Shown in pieces: positions 14,940 to 22,292 of a stretch of DNA of 22,530 nt (position 1 is its first letter; each line of letters opens with the position of its first letter). Below the pieces are notes generated by a model, which made no database searches, had not been told where the DNA came from, and worked only from the letters and a program-made list of their open reading frames with translations. Made by a program: the position numbers and the translations under genes. Source of the stretch: Actinomycetota bacterium (GTDB taxonomy: Bacteria; Actinomycetota; Actinomycetes; Mycobacteriales; Mycobacteriaceae). The stretch lies in assembly GCA_005787665.1 (NCBI GenBank), contig SYAB01000290.1, positions 1-22,530 of the forward strand. Direction: 5' to 3'.

Positions 14940-16190
14940 TCAGCTGTACAGCAGGTATCCCGCCCGGCTGACGCGGAACTGGGCGGCCGCCCGGTCCCAC
15001 TCCGCCAGCAGCGGCGCGAGCCGATCGGCGTTGATCGCCTGGCGCACCCGATCCGATCCGGTGAGCAGGTCGATCGACGGCCCCCAGGCGAAGTCCCCCG
15101 GATGCTGTTGGCGGATCGTGTCCATGAGCAGCAGCGCCGTGCCGACCGGACGGTATGCCAGCCGATCGGTGATAGCCAGCCGGACGGCCGGGATGGTTTG
15201 ACCGGGGAACTTGGCGGCACCCTCGGCGACCGGGACCGCGACGGCCTGAAAGGCGATGCCCGGCAGGCCCATCGCATTCATCGTCGCGGCCACCGCCGCC
15301 GCGTCCAGCCACGGCGCCCCGATCTGCTCGAAGGGCCGGTCGGTGCCGCGGCCCTCCGACAGATTGGTGCCCTCGAAATACACCGTGCCGGGGTAGCTCG
15401 TCACGGCCGCCAGCGATCGCAGGTTCGGTGAGGGGTTCACCCACGGCAGACCCGTCTGGTCGAACCATAGCCCGCGGCGCCACCCCTGCGCCGGAATGAC
15501 GGTCAGGTCCGCACCGATCCCCTGCTGGGCGTTGAACAGCGTGGCCAGTTCGCCGACCGTCATGCCGTGCCGCGCGGGGATGGGGTACATACCGATGAAC
15601 GACGCGAAGGCCGGGTCCAGCAGGGCGCCTTCCACGATGTCCCCGCCGATCGGATTCGGCCGGTCCAGAACGACGAACGGGATGCCCTTGCGCGCCGCGG
15701 CCTGCATCGACAGCGCCATGGTCGACACGTAGGTCCAGGTGCGTCCGCCGACCTCCTGAAGGTCATAGACAAGGACGTCGACGTTCTGCAGCATCGCGGG
15801 AGTCGGGCTGTGCCCTTGGGCCCCATAGAGCGAGTAGACCGGTACGCCGGTCTTCGCATCGACACCATCACCGACGGTGACACCCGCCTCGGCATTGCCG
15901 CGGATACCGTGTTCGGGCGCCAGCAGGGCCACCAGTGTCAGGTCGTCGCTCGCCGCGATCAGATCGATGTCCGACCGACCGGACCGGTCGATGCCGGTGT
16001 TGTTGGTGATCAGGCCGACCCGTTTGCCGCGCAGGGCAGTCGGCACGTCAGCGAGGAAGACCTCGATGCCCGGAATCACGCCTGCCGCGGCCGGAGCCGC
16101 CGACACCGGTGACGGCACGCCGCACAACACCATGACGAACGCCAGGACAGCGCTCAGCGTCAGCCGGTGGGCGGAGCGTGCGACGGGCAT
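14940..16190 (-). CDS. secreted DUF1343/NamZ-like exo-N-acetylmuramidase
   Basis: A 416-residue protein with signal peptide (residues 1-31, cleavage VSA-AP). The DUF1343 motifs occur in order: GLITNNTGID, APEHGIRG, DLQEVGGRTWTYVSTM, LDRPNPIGGD, RHGMTVGELATLFN, PSPNLRS and YFEGTNLSEGRGTDRPFEQIGAPW. Characterised NamZ enzymes remove N-acetylmuramic acid from the non-reducing ends of peptidoglycan fragments. The start is supported by a TAGAGT box six bases upstream of the ATG (leaderless). Confidence 0.9.
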   Translation of the reverse strand: MPVARSAHRLTLSAVLAFVMVLCGVPSPVSAAPAAAGVIPGIEVFLADVPTALRGKRVGLITNNTGIDRSGRSDIDLIAASDDLTLVALLAPEHGIRGNAEAGVTVGDGVDAKTGVPVYSLYGAQGHSPTPAMLQNVDVLVYDLQEVGGRTWTYVSTMALSMQAAARKGIPFVVLDRPNPIGGDIVEGALLDPAFASFIGMYPIPARHGMTVGELATLFNAQQGIGADLTVIPAQGWRRGLWFDQTGLPWVNPSPNLRSLAAVTSYPGTVYFEGTNLSEGRGTDRPFEQIGAPWLDAAAVAATMNAMGLPGIAFQAVAVPVAEGAAKFPGQTIPAVRLAITDRLAYRPVGTALLLMDTIRQQHPGDFAWGPSIDLLTGSDRVRQAINADRLAPLLAEWDRAAAQFRVSRAGYLLYS

Positions 16191-16196
16191 CCGCGC

Positions 16197-16202
16197 ACTC
16201 TA
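16197..16202 (-). promoter_or_regulatory. -10 box for a leaderless namZ-like transcript
   Basis: On the minus strand TAGAGT (16202-16197) is followed by six bases (GCGCGG) and then the ATG at 16190, the mycobacterial leaderless arrangement. No Shine-Dalgarno is present, in agreement. Confidence 0.5.
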
Positions 16203-16285
16203 TCGGACAAAAGCGAATGGACCCGGGAGGCCTCCGATGGCCATTTTCGCTGGTAGCGGGGTGGGCAGCCGTCGTGGAGAAGACC

Positions 16286-16543
16286 TCAGTAGTGGTAACG
16301 CGCTTTCAGGATCTTCACTTCTTTATCGTCCGCTCGGTACACGAGCCGATGTTCGTCGTCGATCCGCCGGGACCAGTACCCGGACAGCTCACCCTTGAGC
16401 GGCTCCGGCTTCCCAATACCAGCGAACGGGTCACGCTGAATTTCTCCGATGAGCCGGGTGATCCGGCGAGCCATCTTGCGGTCCGACGCCAACCAGAACA
16501 GGAAGTCCTCCCAGGCGTCAGGATCGAAGTTGATCCTTCTCAC
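16286..16543 (-). CDS. yoeB: YoeB/Txe-type toxin
   Basis: An 85-residue RelE-superfamily ribosome-dependent mRNA endonuclease. Family landmarks: [44 protein letters not shown] and the C-terminal ILKARYHY with the catalytic His-Tyr end. The GTG start overlaps the antitoxin stop in a GTGA. The equivalent in M. tuberculosis is RelK. Confidence 0.95.
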   Translation of the reverse strand: MRRINFDPDAWEDFLFWLASDRKMARRITRLIGEIQRDPFAGIGKPEPLKGELSGYWSRRIDDEHRLVYRADDKEVKILKARYHY

Positions 16544-16824
16544 TCCTGGCCGCCGGCCATCTCCTCGAGCTCGTCGATCGACGTGGTGTGGTTCGCGGGG
16601 GCCGTGCGGCTGTCCTTGTCTCGGGCAACCGCTTCCATGAGTCGGCGGGCGTTCTCAGGTGAACGCAGTAGATAGACAGTTTCCTGCCACGAGTCGTAGT
16701 CGGCGGCCGACATGAGCACCGCATCACCGGTTCTGGATGCGATACGCACCGGTTCATGATCGTTGTTGACTTGTTGGATCAGCGGGAAGAGGCGCTGCCG
16801 AGCCTCACTTGCACTGATGGCCAT
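16540..16824 (-). CDS. yefM: YefM-type antitoxin
   Basis: A 94-residue Phd/YefM antitoxin. N-terminal DNA-binding domain ([19 protein letters not shown], then [19 protein letters not shown]) and acidic C-terminal toxin-binding tail ([13 protein letters not shown]). I chose ATG 16824, placed five bases after GGAGG, over the GTG at 16830 inside the Shine-Dalgarno. Cotranscribed with yoeB; the upstream GTAC array is the likely autoregulatory operator. Confidence 0.93.
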   Translation of the reverse strand: MAISASEARQRLFPLIQQVNNDHEPVRIASRTGDAVLMSAADYDSWQETVYLLRSPENARRLMEAVARDKDSRTAPANHTTSIDELEEMAGGQE

Positions 16825-16841
16825 GCCCACCTCCAGATTTC

Positions 16842-16882
16842 GTACGGCTTAATCGTACTGGTCTTGTACCGAAAGACTGTAC
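16842..16882. promoter_or_regulatory. YefM operator: four GTAC cores in two pairs
   Basis: GTAC cores lie at 16842, 16855, 16866 and 16879. Each pair is 13 bases apart and the two pairs repeat with a 24-bp period, so paired sites lie close to the same helix face. YefM operators in E. coli carry TGTACA-type boxes, so this is very likely the autoregulation site. Confidence 0.65.
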
Positions 16883-16925
16883 CACCCACTGGCCCCCTCC
16901 CTATCCCTCCGCCGCTTCGCCCCGG

Positions 16926-16963
16926 GTGTGCTACGGCATGTAGCACACTGATGCTACGGTAGC
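16926..16963. promoter_or_regulatory. VapB-type operator: two palindromes overlapping a leaderless promoter
   Basis: The first palindrome has perfect 9-bp arms, GTGTGCTAC (16926-16934) and GTAGCACAC (16940-16948). The second is GCTAC-G-GTAGC (16953-16963). All four half-sites share GCTAC/GTAGC. The second palindrome contains TACGGT (16955-16960), a TANNNT -10 box six bases before the GTG at 16967, so binding would cover the promoter. Confidence 0.65.
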
Positions 16964-16966
16964 GCA

Positions 16967-17260
16967 GTGGGCACACCGATCAGTCAGCGTGAGCTTCGCA
17001 ACGAGAGCGGGGCCATCATGCGTCGCATTGAGGCCGGTGAGCACTTCACGGTCACCCGCAACGGCGTTCCCATCGCTGAGCTCAGACCTCACGACCAGGC
17101 GGACGCGGGTCGGCGCCGACGATTCCTACCCGTGGGCGAAGTCGCCGCCGGCCTGACGCGGCTTCCCGACTGGGAGGTCGAGAGGTTCGCCGACGAACTG
17201 CGCGAACTCGACGCCGCGGTGGACGACGGTGACGGCGATCGGTGGGGCGATACGCCGTGA
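16967..17260 (+). CDS. vapB: Phd/YefM-type VapB antitoxin
   Basis: A 97-residue antitoxin. N-terminal Phd-like fold (ISQRELRNESGAIMRRIEAGEHFTVTRNG, VPIAELRP) and acidic C-terminal tail (ELDAAVDDGDGDRW) that should fill the PIN active site. The GTG start is probably leaderless (see the box at 16955-16960). The stop overlaps the toxin start by 4 bases. Confidence 0.9.
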   Translation: MGTPISQRELRNESGAIMRRIEAGEHFTVTRNGVPIAELRPHDQADAGRRRRFLPVGEVAAGLTRLPDWEVERFADELRELDAAVDDGDGDRWGDTP

Positions 17261-17658
17261 CCTCCGTTCATGGACACGTGCTGCTGGACACCTCGGTAGT
17301 GATCGACTATCCAGCAGCCGCCGTAGCCGCCCACGCCGAGACCGCAGCCGTCAGCACGATCACTCTCGCTGAACTGGCCTACGGGTTGCACAGCGAGGAT
17401 CCGCTCCGCAATGCTGCACGCGAGCAGCGATATCACTGGATTTCCCAGGCATTCGAACCGATCCCGTTCGGCGCGGGTGCCGCGCGGATCTATGGGGCGT
17501 TATGCGCCCATGTTCGCGCGCGTGGCCGAGATCCGAAACCGCGACGGTTCGACATGATGATCGCCGCGGTGGCCGTCGATCTGGGAATTCCGTTGATCAC
17601 GCGCAATGAGAACGACTTTCGAGGGATTCACCGCGCCCTGGCTGTCATCGCTGTCTGA
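17257..17658 (+). CDS. vapC: VapC toxin (PIN-domain ribonuclease)
   Basis: A 133-residue PIN-domain RNase. Acidic metal-binding residues are visible: Asp11 (LLDTSVVID), Glu39 (LAELAYG), Asp99 (RFDMMIAAVA) and Asp120 with Asn117 (TRNENDF). VapC toxins cut tRNA or rRNA. GTG at 17257 overlaps the vapB stop (GTGA); the in-frame start at 17242 would overlap more and is less likely. Confidence 0.92.
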   Translation: MTSVHGHVLLDTSVVIDYPAAAVAAHAETAAVSTITLAELAYGLHSEDPLRNAAREQRYHWISQAFEPIPFGAGAARIYGALCAHVRARGRDPKPRRFDMMIAAVAVDLGIPLITRNENDFRGIHRALAVIAV

Positions 17659-17748
17659 ACCGGGCCTGATCGACGCCGGAGAAGAGTTCATCCGGGCCTT
17701 ACCCGTGGCCCGCCGCACAGTTAGATTGCCCTATCTGTGCATCCGGTC

Positions 17749-17754
17749 TACGGT
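17749..17754 (+). promoter_or_regulatory. -10 box for a leaderless HTH-gene transcript
   Basis: TACGGT, identical to the vapB box, lies exactly six bases before ATG 17761. Upstream an imperfect inverted repeat (CACAG at 17716-17720 and CTGTG at 17734-17738, with AGAT/ATCT inside) could be an operator. Confidence 0.5.
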
Positions 17755-17760
17755 GGTGAC

Positions 17761-18435
17761 ATGCCTGCGCGATTCACTATCGACCCGGCGCGCACCACCG
17801 AAGCGGAATGGACAGCCCTTCTGCGTGACCAGCTGAGCGCCGCCAAGGCGGCCGGCGAGGTGGTGGACGTCAGCAGTCGCATCGAAACTCTCTCCCCCGC
17901 CGAAGCCGCCAAGCGACTTGACGTCGACCGCTCCACGATCAGCCGCAAGATCAAAGCCGGGGAGATCGCCACGATCCGAGTGGGGTCCCACCACCGCATC
18001 ACCCGCCGGGAGTTCGAGCGTTACCGCGACAGCCTCGCGCCCAATCCTTTGTTCACCTACCGGGAGTTCGCCGAGACGATCGCCGGCGGCGAGGACTGGC
18101 ACTTCGCCGCCCGGCAGTTGCGCGAATTGGTCCTGCGGAGCAGATGTGCCAGCTCCCTTGAGGACGCCGACGCGATCCACCGAGATCCCGGCCTCGCAGG
18201 CATCCCCGGTTGGGACGCCATCATCGGTGGTGTCGCCTCGATAACCGGTCGCGATCGCGTCTCCAGCGCTGCGGTCCTGGACTGGTGCTTCGAACCGGAA
18301 AGGTATTGCGCAGGAGCCTTATTCGACCCCTTCGACGTTCCCGAGAAATACTTCTGGACCGATTACCTGCGCACCCCGATCGAGTTACGGGTGCGCAACG
18401 TGGTGTACCCGGCGGGAAATCTGGAAGGTGTGTGA
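17761..18435 (+). CDS. excisionase-type HTH protein, putative antitoxin
   Basis: A 224-residue protein. Residues about 44-90 are an excisionase/MerR-like helix-turn-helix (LSPAEAAKRLDVDRSTISRKI, then RVGSHHRITRREFERY). The remainder (FTYREFAETIAGGEDWHFAARQLRELV, CFEPERYCAGALFDPFDVPEKYFW) is not a family I can name. It directly precedes a nucleotidyltransferase gene with a 3-base gap. By analogy with HTH + nucleotidyltransferase modules (AbiEi/AbiEii, MenA/MenT) it may be an antitoxin-repressor. ATG 17761 was chosen over 17737 because of the leaderless -10 box. Confidence 0.7.
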   Translation: MPARFTIDPARTTEAEWTALLRDQLSAAKAAGEVVDVSSRIETLSPAEAAKRLDVDRSTISRKIKAGEIATIRVGSHHRITRREFERYRDSLAPNPLFTYREFAETIAGGEDWHFAARQLRELVLRSRCASSLEDADAIHRDPGLAGIPGWDAIIGGVASITGRDRVSSAAVLDWCFEPERYCAGALFDPFDVPEKYFWTDYLRTPIELRVRNVVYPAGNLEGV

Positions 18436-18438
18436 GCG

Positions 18439-18966
18439 GTGGCGCGGAAGGAATTCACCGCACGTGAGATGCGCGAGCTTCTCGCCGAACTCGACAAGGA
18501 ACTGCAGCGCCTCGGCAAAGCCGCCACGATCTTCATCGTCGGTGGGGCGGCAATGGCGCTCGCCTACAACGCCGAACGAGCCTCCGCCGACATCGACGCG
18601 ACGTTCGAGCCTCGAGACGTGGTGCTTGACGCCGCGGCGGTGGTCGCGCGCCGGTTCGGCCTCGACAGGAACTGGCTCAGTGAGGGTGTGCGGCAATTCA
18701 TGCCGCCCGTTCCCGACGACCACCCCCGTGGTGAGCGGATCGGCCCGGCGCTGGTCATCGAAATCGCCTCGCCTGAATACATCTTGGCGATGAAGTCCAT
18801 GACCACCCGCAAGTCCGACGGCGATCTCGCCGACGCGGTACACCTCTGCACGTTGTTGGGTGTCTCCACCGAGGCGGAACTCGAAGCGATCGTGAGGCGG
18901 TATTTCCCCGGTGGCAGGTTCAGCACCCAGGAACTGTTCTTCGAGCGGATCATCGACGCGCTCTAA
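18439..18966 (+). CDS. DUF6036-type nucleotidyltransferase, putative toxin
   Basis: A 175-residue protein of the nucleotidyltransferase superfamily. Signature FIVGGAAMAL (residues 32-41, Gly-Gly) followed by RASADIDATF with Asp51-x-Asp53, then ILAMKSMTTRKSDGDLADAVHLCTLL, where Lys and Asp positions match DUF6036 proteins. Members of this superfamily include MenT and AbiEii toxins that transfer nucleotides to tRNA. GTG start 3 bases after the HTH-gene stop. Toxin role is inference. Confidence 0.75.
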   Translation: MARKEFTAREMRELLAELDKELQRLGKAATIFIVGGAAMALAYNAERASADIDATFEPRDVVLDAAAVVARRFGLDRNWLSEGVRQFMPPVPDDHPRGERIGPALVIEIASPEYILAMKSMTTRKSDGDLADAVHLCTLLGVSTEAELEAIVRRYFPGGRFSTQELFFERIIDAL

Positions 18967-19055
18967 GAGTTGTCCTACGCCATCGCCGGCGGCCCGCCCG
19001 AAATGTCGGAGGTCTGGTGCAGTCTGGCGTCGACGACGACGGAGAGGCGGACATC

Positions 19056-19538
19056 ATGTGCTGGCGATGCGATCACCCCGGGGCCACCACCGAGGAATAT
19101 CTGACATATCTGGCGGAAACTCTCCAGAGAGACCGGTGGGTGGTCCAGTACGTCGTCAGCGAACACCAGCCGTCCGCGTACACGGTCGGTCTTCATGGCC
19201 TGGGCCTGCCCGAGTTGCTGGTCACCGGACTCCCCGAGAAGATCTCGGTTCAGCTGCTGGACTCAGCCGCGCACGAAATGGCCTATCACGACACTCGACT
19301 GGAGCCGGGGATGCAGATCGAGTTCGAGGGCGAGCTTGTCCTGGAAGTCGTCGAGGTCGATCATCCCGACGTGCACCTCACGATCGCGAACCAGTATTAC
19401 CGGCGCGTGTTCGGCGCGCTGCAGTTGGTGTGGACCGACGACGAGCGGCACTGGCCGTGGGATCGCGGCTGGAGCAACGCTCGGCGGCAGCAGCCGGTGT
19501 TCGGTACGCGCGATCCGGAGCGGCTGAATTCGGTTTGA
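19056..19538 (+). CDS. DUF4262 protein
   Basis: A 160-residue protein starting with MCWRCDHPGATTEEYLTYL, the DUF4262 hallmark, followed by QYVVSEHQPSAYTVGLHGLGLPELLVTGL. The two N-terminal Cys (CWRC) may bind metal; function is unknown. ATG 19056 has GGAGAGG eight bases upstream; the longer frame from 19017 (GTG) lacks support. Monocistronic, between the nucleotidyltransferase and the PKS operon. Confidence 0.85.
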   Translation: MCWRCDHPGATTEEYLTYLAETLQRDRWVVQYVVSEHQPSAYTVGLHGLGLPELLVTGLPEKISVQLLDSAAHEMAYHDTRLEPGMQIEFEGELVLEVVEVDHPDVHLTIANQYYRRVFGALQLVWTDDERHWPWDRGWSNARRQQPVFGTRDPERLNSV

Positions 19539-19634
19539 GTTGACGCGCCTGACTGTCGGTTTGCTCACACCACCAATCCGGATGGCCGGTGGCTCCGAAT
19601 TGCACATCACAACAGGGATCGAGAGGACCAACCC

Positions 19635-20735
19635 GTGATGTCAACAGGTGCGAACAGCAACCGGACGTGGCCGACCAGCGTCATCGCCGCAGTGCAGGGG
19701 GCGTTGCCCTCGAACCGGTACAGCCAGTCCGAGATCACCGAGGCGCTGGTCGAGCTGCCTCAGTTCGCCCCGCACGCGGATCTGCTGCGCCGATTCCACC
19801 AGACCGCCAAGGTCAACCATCGCCATCTCGCGATGCCGCTGGAGAAATACTCGGAGCTCAGCGACTTCGGGTACACGAACTCGGTGTTCATCGACACCGC
19901 TGTCGACCTGGGGTGCGCGGCCGTCTCGGCCGCCTTGGAAGACGCCGGGTTCGGGCCGCAGGACGTCGACATGATCATGTCGACGACGGTCACCGGCATC
20001 GCGGTGCCGACGATCGAAGCCCGGATCGCCGGGCAGCTCGGCATGCGGCCCGACGTGCGGCGCTCCCCGTTGTTCGGCCTGGGCTGCGTCGCCGGCGCCG
20101 CCGGTACCGCGCGGGTTCATGACTATCTGCGCGGCAACCCCGACGGTGTGGCGGTGCTGGTGTCGGCCGAACTGTGCTCGCTGAACTTCCCTGCCCTCGG
20201 CGCGGACATCGCCGGCCTGGTGGGGACGGCGCTGTTCGCCGACGGCGCCGCCGCGGTGGTGTTCGTCGGAGAGCGCCGCGCGGAGAAGCTGGGCATCACC
20301 GGGCCGCGGATCATCGACTCCGCGAGCCGGCTGTACCCGGATTCGTTGCGCACCATGGGCTGGGACGTCGGTGCCTCGGGGTTTCAGCTCGTGCTGTCCC
20401 CCGACGTGCCCGAGATGGTCAGCCGCTACCTGTGTGGCGACATGACCGGCTTCCTCGGCGGCCACGGCCTCGAGATCGACGACATCGGCGTGTGGGTCAG
20501 CCACCCCGGCGGCCCGAAGGTCATCGAGGCGATCACCGACAGCCTCACGCTGCCCGCCGACGCGCTGGAACTCACCTGGCGCTCGCTGGCCGAGATCGGC
20601 AACGTCTCGTCGTCGTCGGTGCTGCACATCCTGCGCGACACGATGGACAAACGCCTCGCGGACGGATCGCCCGCGGTGATGATGGCCATGGGTCCCGGCT
20701 TCTGCTCGGAACTCGTGCTCATGCAGTGGCAGTGA
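19635..20735 (+). CDS. type III polyketide synthase
   Basis: A 366-residue chalcone/stilbene-synthase-fold enzyme. Catalytic triad Cys151 (GLGCVAGAAG), His290 (WVSHPGGPK) and Asn323 (GNVSSSSVL). It condenses malonyl-CoA extenders onto an acyl starter to make pyrones or resorcinols; relatives are Pks10/11/18 of M. tuberculosis and SrsA of Streptomyces griseus. GTG 19635 (ATG 19638 immediately follows) is preceded by GAGAGGA. First gene of a tight operon whose second gene starts at or just after its stop. Confidence 0.93.
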   Translation: MMSTGANSNRTWPTSVIAAVQGALPSNRYSQSEITEALVELPQFAPHADLLRRFHQTAKVNHRHLAMPLEKYSELSDFGYTNSVFIDTAVDLGCAAVSAALEDAGFGPQDVDMIMSTTVTGIAVPTIEARIAGQLGMRPDVRRSPLFGLGCVAGAAGTARVHDYLRGNPDGVAVLVSAELCSLNFPALGADIAGLVGTALFADGAAAVVFVGERRAEKLGITGPRIIDSASRLYPDSLRTMGWDVGASGFQLVLSPDVPEMVSRYLCGDMTGFLGGHGLEIDDIGVWVSHPGGPKVIEAITDSLTLPADALELTWRSLAEIGNVSSSSVLHILRDTMDKRLADGSPAVMMAMGPGFCSELVLMQWQ

Positions 20736-20746
20736 GTGTCGACCCC

Positions 20747-21256
20747 ATGACGTGGTATTTGCTTCTTCTCTTTGTTGTCGGCGTCGAGCGCCTGGCAGAA
20801 CTGGTTCTGGCGCAACGCAATCTGGCGTGGAGCCGGGCGCGCGGCGGTGTCGAGATCGGCGCGGGCCACTATCCGGTGATGGTGATCCTGCACCTGGCCC
20901 TGCTGGTCGGCTGTGTGGTGGAAGTCGCCGTCATGCAGCGCCCCTTCATCCCGGCGCTCGCGTGGCCGATGCTGGCCCTGGTCGTCGCGGCCCAGGGGTT
21001 GCGCTGGTGGTGCATCACCACCCTGGGCCGGCAGTGGAACACCCGCGTCGTCGTGATCCCCGGCGCGGCGCGCGTCGACCGCGGGCCCTACCGCTGGATC
21101 TCCCACCCCAACTACGTCGCCGTCGCGATCGAAGGGCTCGCGCTGCCGCTGGTTCACTCCGCATGGTTCACCGCGCTGGCGTTCACCACGCTGAACGCCG
21201 CTCTGCTGAGCACCCGCATCAACGTTGAGAACTCGGCATTGGCGAGGCTGTCGTGA
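20747..21256 (+). CDS. isoprenylcysteine carboxyl methyltransferase-like protein (SrsB-like)
   Basis: A 169-residue membrane protein with about four hydrophobic segments and the ICMT-family C-terminal signature GPYRWISHPNYVAV. In type III PKS operons the equivalent (SrsB) O-methylates phenolic lipids rather than protein. ATG 20747 is used; GTG 20732 overlaps the PKS stop (GTGA) and is an alternative. Its stop overlaps the start of the FAD gene by 4 bases. Confidence 0.85.
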   Translation: MTWYLLLLFVVGVERLAELVLAQRNLAWSRARGGVEIGAGHYPVMVILHLALLVGCVVEVAVMQRPFIPALAWPMLALVVAAQGLRWWCITTLGRQWNTRVVVIPGAARVDRGPYRWISHPNYVAVAIEGLALPLVHSAWFTALAFTTLNAALLSTRINVENSALARLS

Positions 21257-22266
21257 ACGATCTGCTGGTCGCCGGCGCCGGACCGGCGGGGCTCGCCACG
21301 GCCATCCACGCCGCCCGCGCCGGACTTGAGGTCACCGTGGTGGAGCGCCGCCCCGGACCCATCGACAAGGCCTGCGGGGAAGGGCTGATGCCGCACACCC
21401 TGCGACACCTCGATGCCCTCGGAATCACCCCGCACGGCAAGCCTTTTCGCGGCATCACCTACCTTGACCGGACCCGGCGCGTGGAAGCCCGATTCCCGGG
21501 CGGCGCCGGACGCGGGGTGCGGCGCACTGTCCTGTCCGAAGCCCTGCACGACGCTGCCGCCACCGCGGGGGTCCGGATCGTCAAGGGCGACATCGGCGAC
21601 ATCGAGCAGGACGCGACCGGCGTGCGCGCCGGCGGTTTGCAGGCGCGGTACCTGGCCGCCGCCGACGGCCTGCACTCGCCGATCCGCCGCCAACTCGGGC
21701 TGGACCGGCCGACCAAGAGCGGTCGCCGCTGGGGAATACGGCGGCACTTCACGATCGCCCCGTGGACCGACACTGTCGAGGTCTACTGGGCCGCGCACAC
21801 CGAGGCGTATGTGACCCCGGTGGCCGACGACTGCGTCGGAGTGGCCATCCTGACCTCCCGGCAGGGCACGTTCGACGATCACTTACGTGAATTCCCCTCT
21901 CTGGCAGCACGACTCGCCGGAGCGCAAGGCACTCCGGCCCGCGCGGCGGGGCCGTTGCGGCAGCGCGCTTCCAGCCAGCACCAGGGCAGGGTCATGCTCG
22001 TCGGCGACGCGGCGGGATACGTCGACGCCCTCACCGGCGAGGGACTGGGCATCGCGCTCGGTTGCGCCGAACTCGTGGTCGACGCCGTGCTGGCTGATGA
22101 CCCGGCGGACTACACCCGGCAGTGGCGCCGCATGTCACGCCGGTACCGGCTGCTGACGTCGGGGCTGCTGGCGGCCAGTAACTCGCCGGTGCGGACCATG
22201 ATCGTGCCGGCGGCGAGCACGCTGCCGAGTGTGTTCAACCAGGCGGTCAAACTTCTGGCCCAGTGA
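21253..22266 (+). CDS. FAD-dependent oxidoreductase (SrsC-like hydroxylase)
   Basis: A 337-residue flavoprotein. N-terminal Rossmann motif LLVAGAGPAGLATAIHAA (residues 4-21) and VVERRPG, substrate-lid motif ACGEGLMP, and the second FAD motif VMLVGDAAGYVDALTGEG. It belongs to the geranylgeranyl-reductase/phenol-hydroxylase class. In srsABC-type operons the flavoprotein hydroxylates the methylated resorcinol toward a quinone. GTG 21253 overlaps the preceding stop in a GTGA. Confidence 0.9.
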   Translation: MNDLLVAGAGPAGLATAIHAARAGLEVTVVERRPGPIDKACGEGLMPHTLRHLDALGITPHGKPFRGITYLDRTRRVEARFPGGAGRGVRRTVLSEALHDAAATAGVRIVKGDIGDIEQDATGVRAGGLQARYLAAADGLHSPIRRQLGLDRPTKSGRRWGIRRHFTIAPWTDTVEVYWAAHTEAYVTPVADDCVGVAILTSRQGTFDDHLREFPSLAARLAGAQGTPARAAGPLRQRASSQHQGRVMLVGDAAGYVDALTGEGLGIALGCAELVVDAVLADDPADYTRQWRRMSRRYRLLTSGLLAASNSPVRTMIVPAASTLPSVFNQAVKLLAQ

Positions 22267-22292
22267 CGTCCGGCCCCGTCCCGGTTGGATCT

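Noticed and set aside
11870..18966. Prophage or integrative element
   Set aside because: Toxin-antitoxin genes and an excisionase-type HTH suggest mobility, but there is no integrase, recombinase, structural phage gene, tRNA or flanking repeat.
19641..20627. 328-codon minus-strand frame over the type III PKS
   Set aside because: Antisense shadow; the plus strand has a complete catalytic triad.
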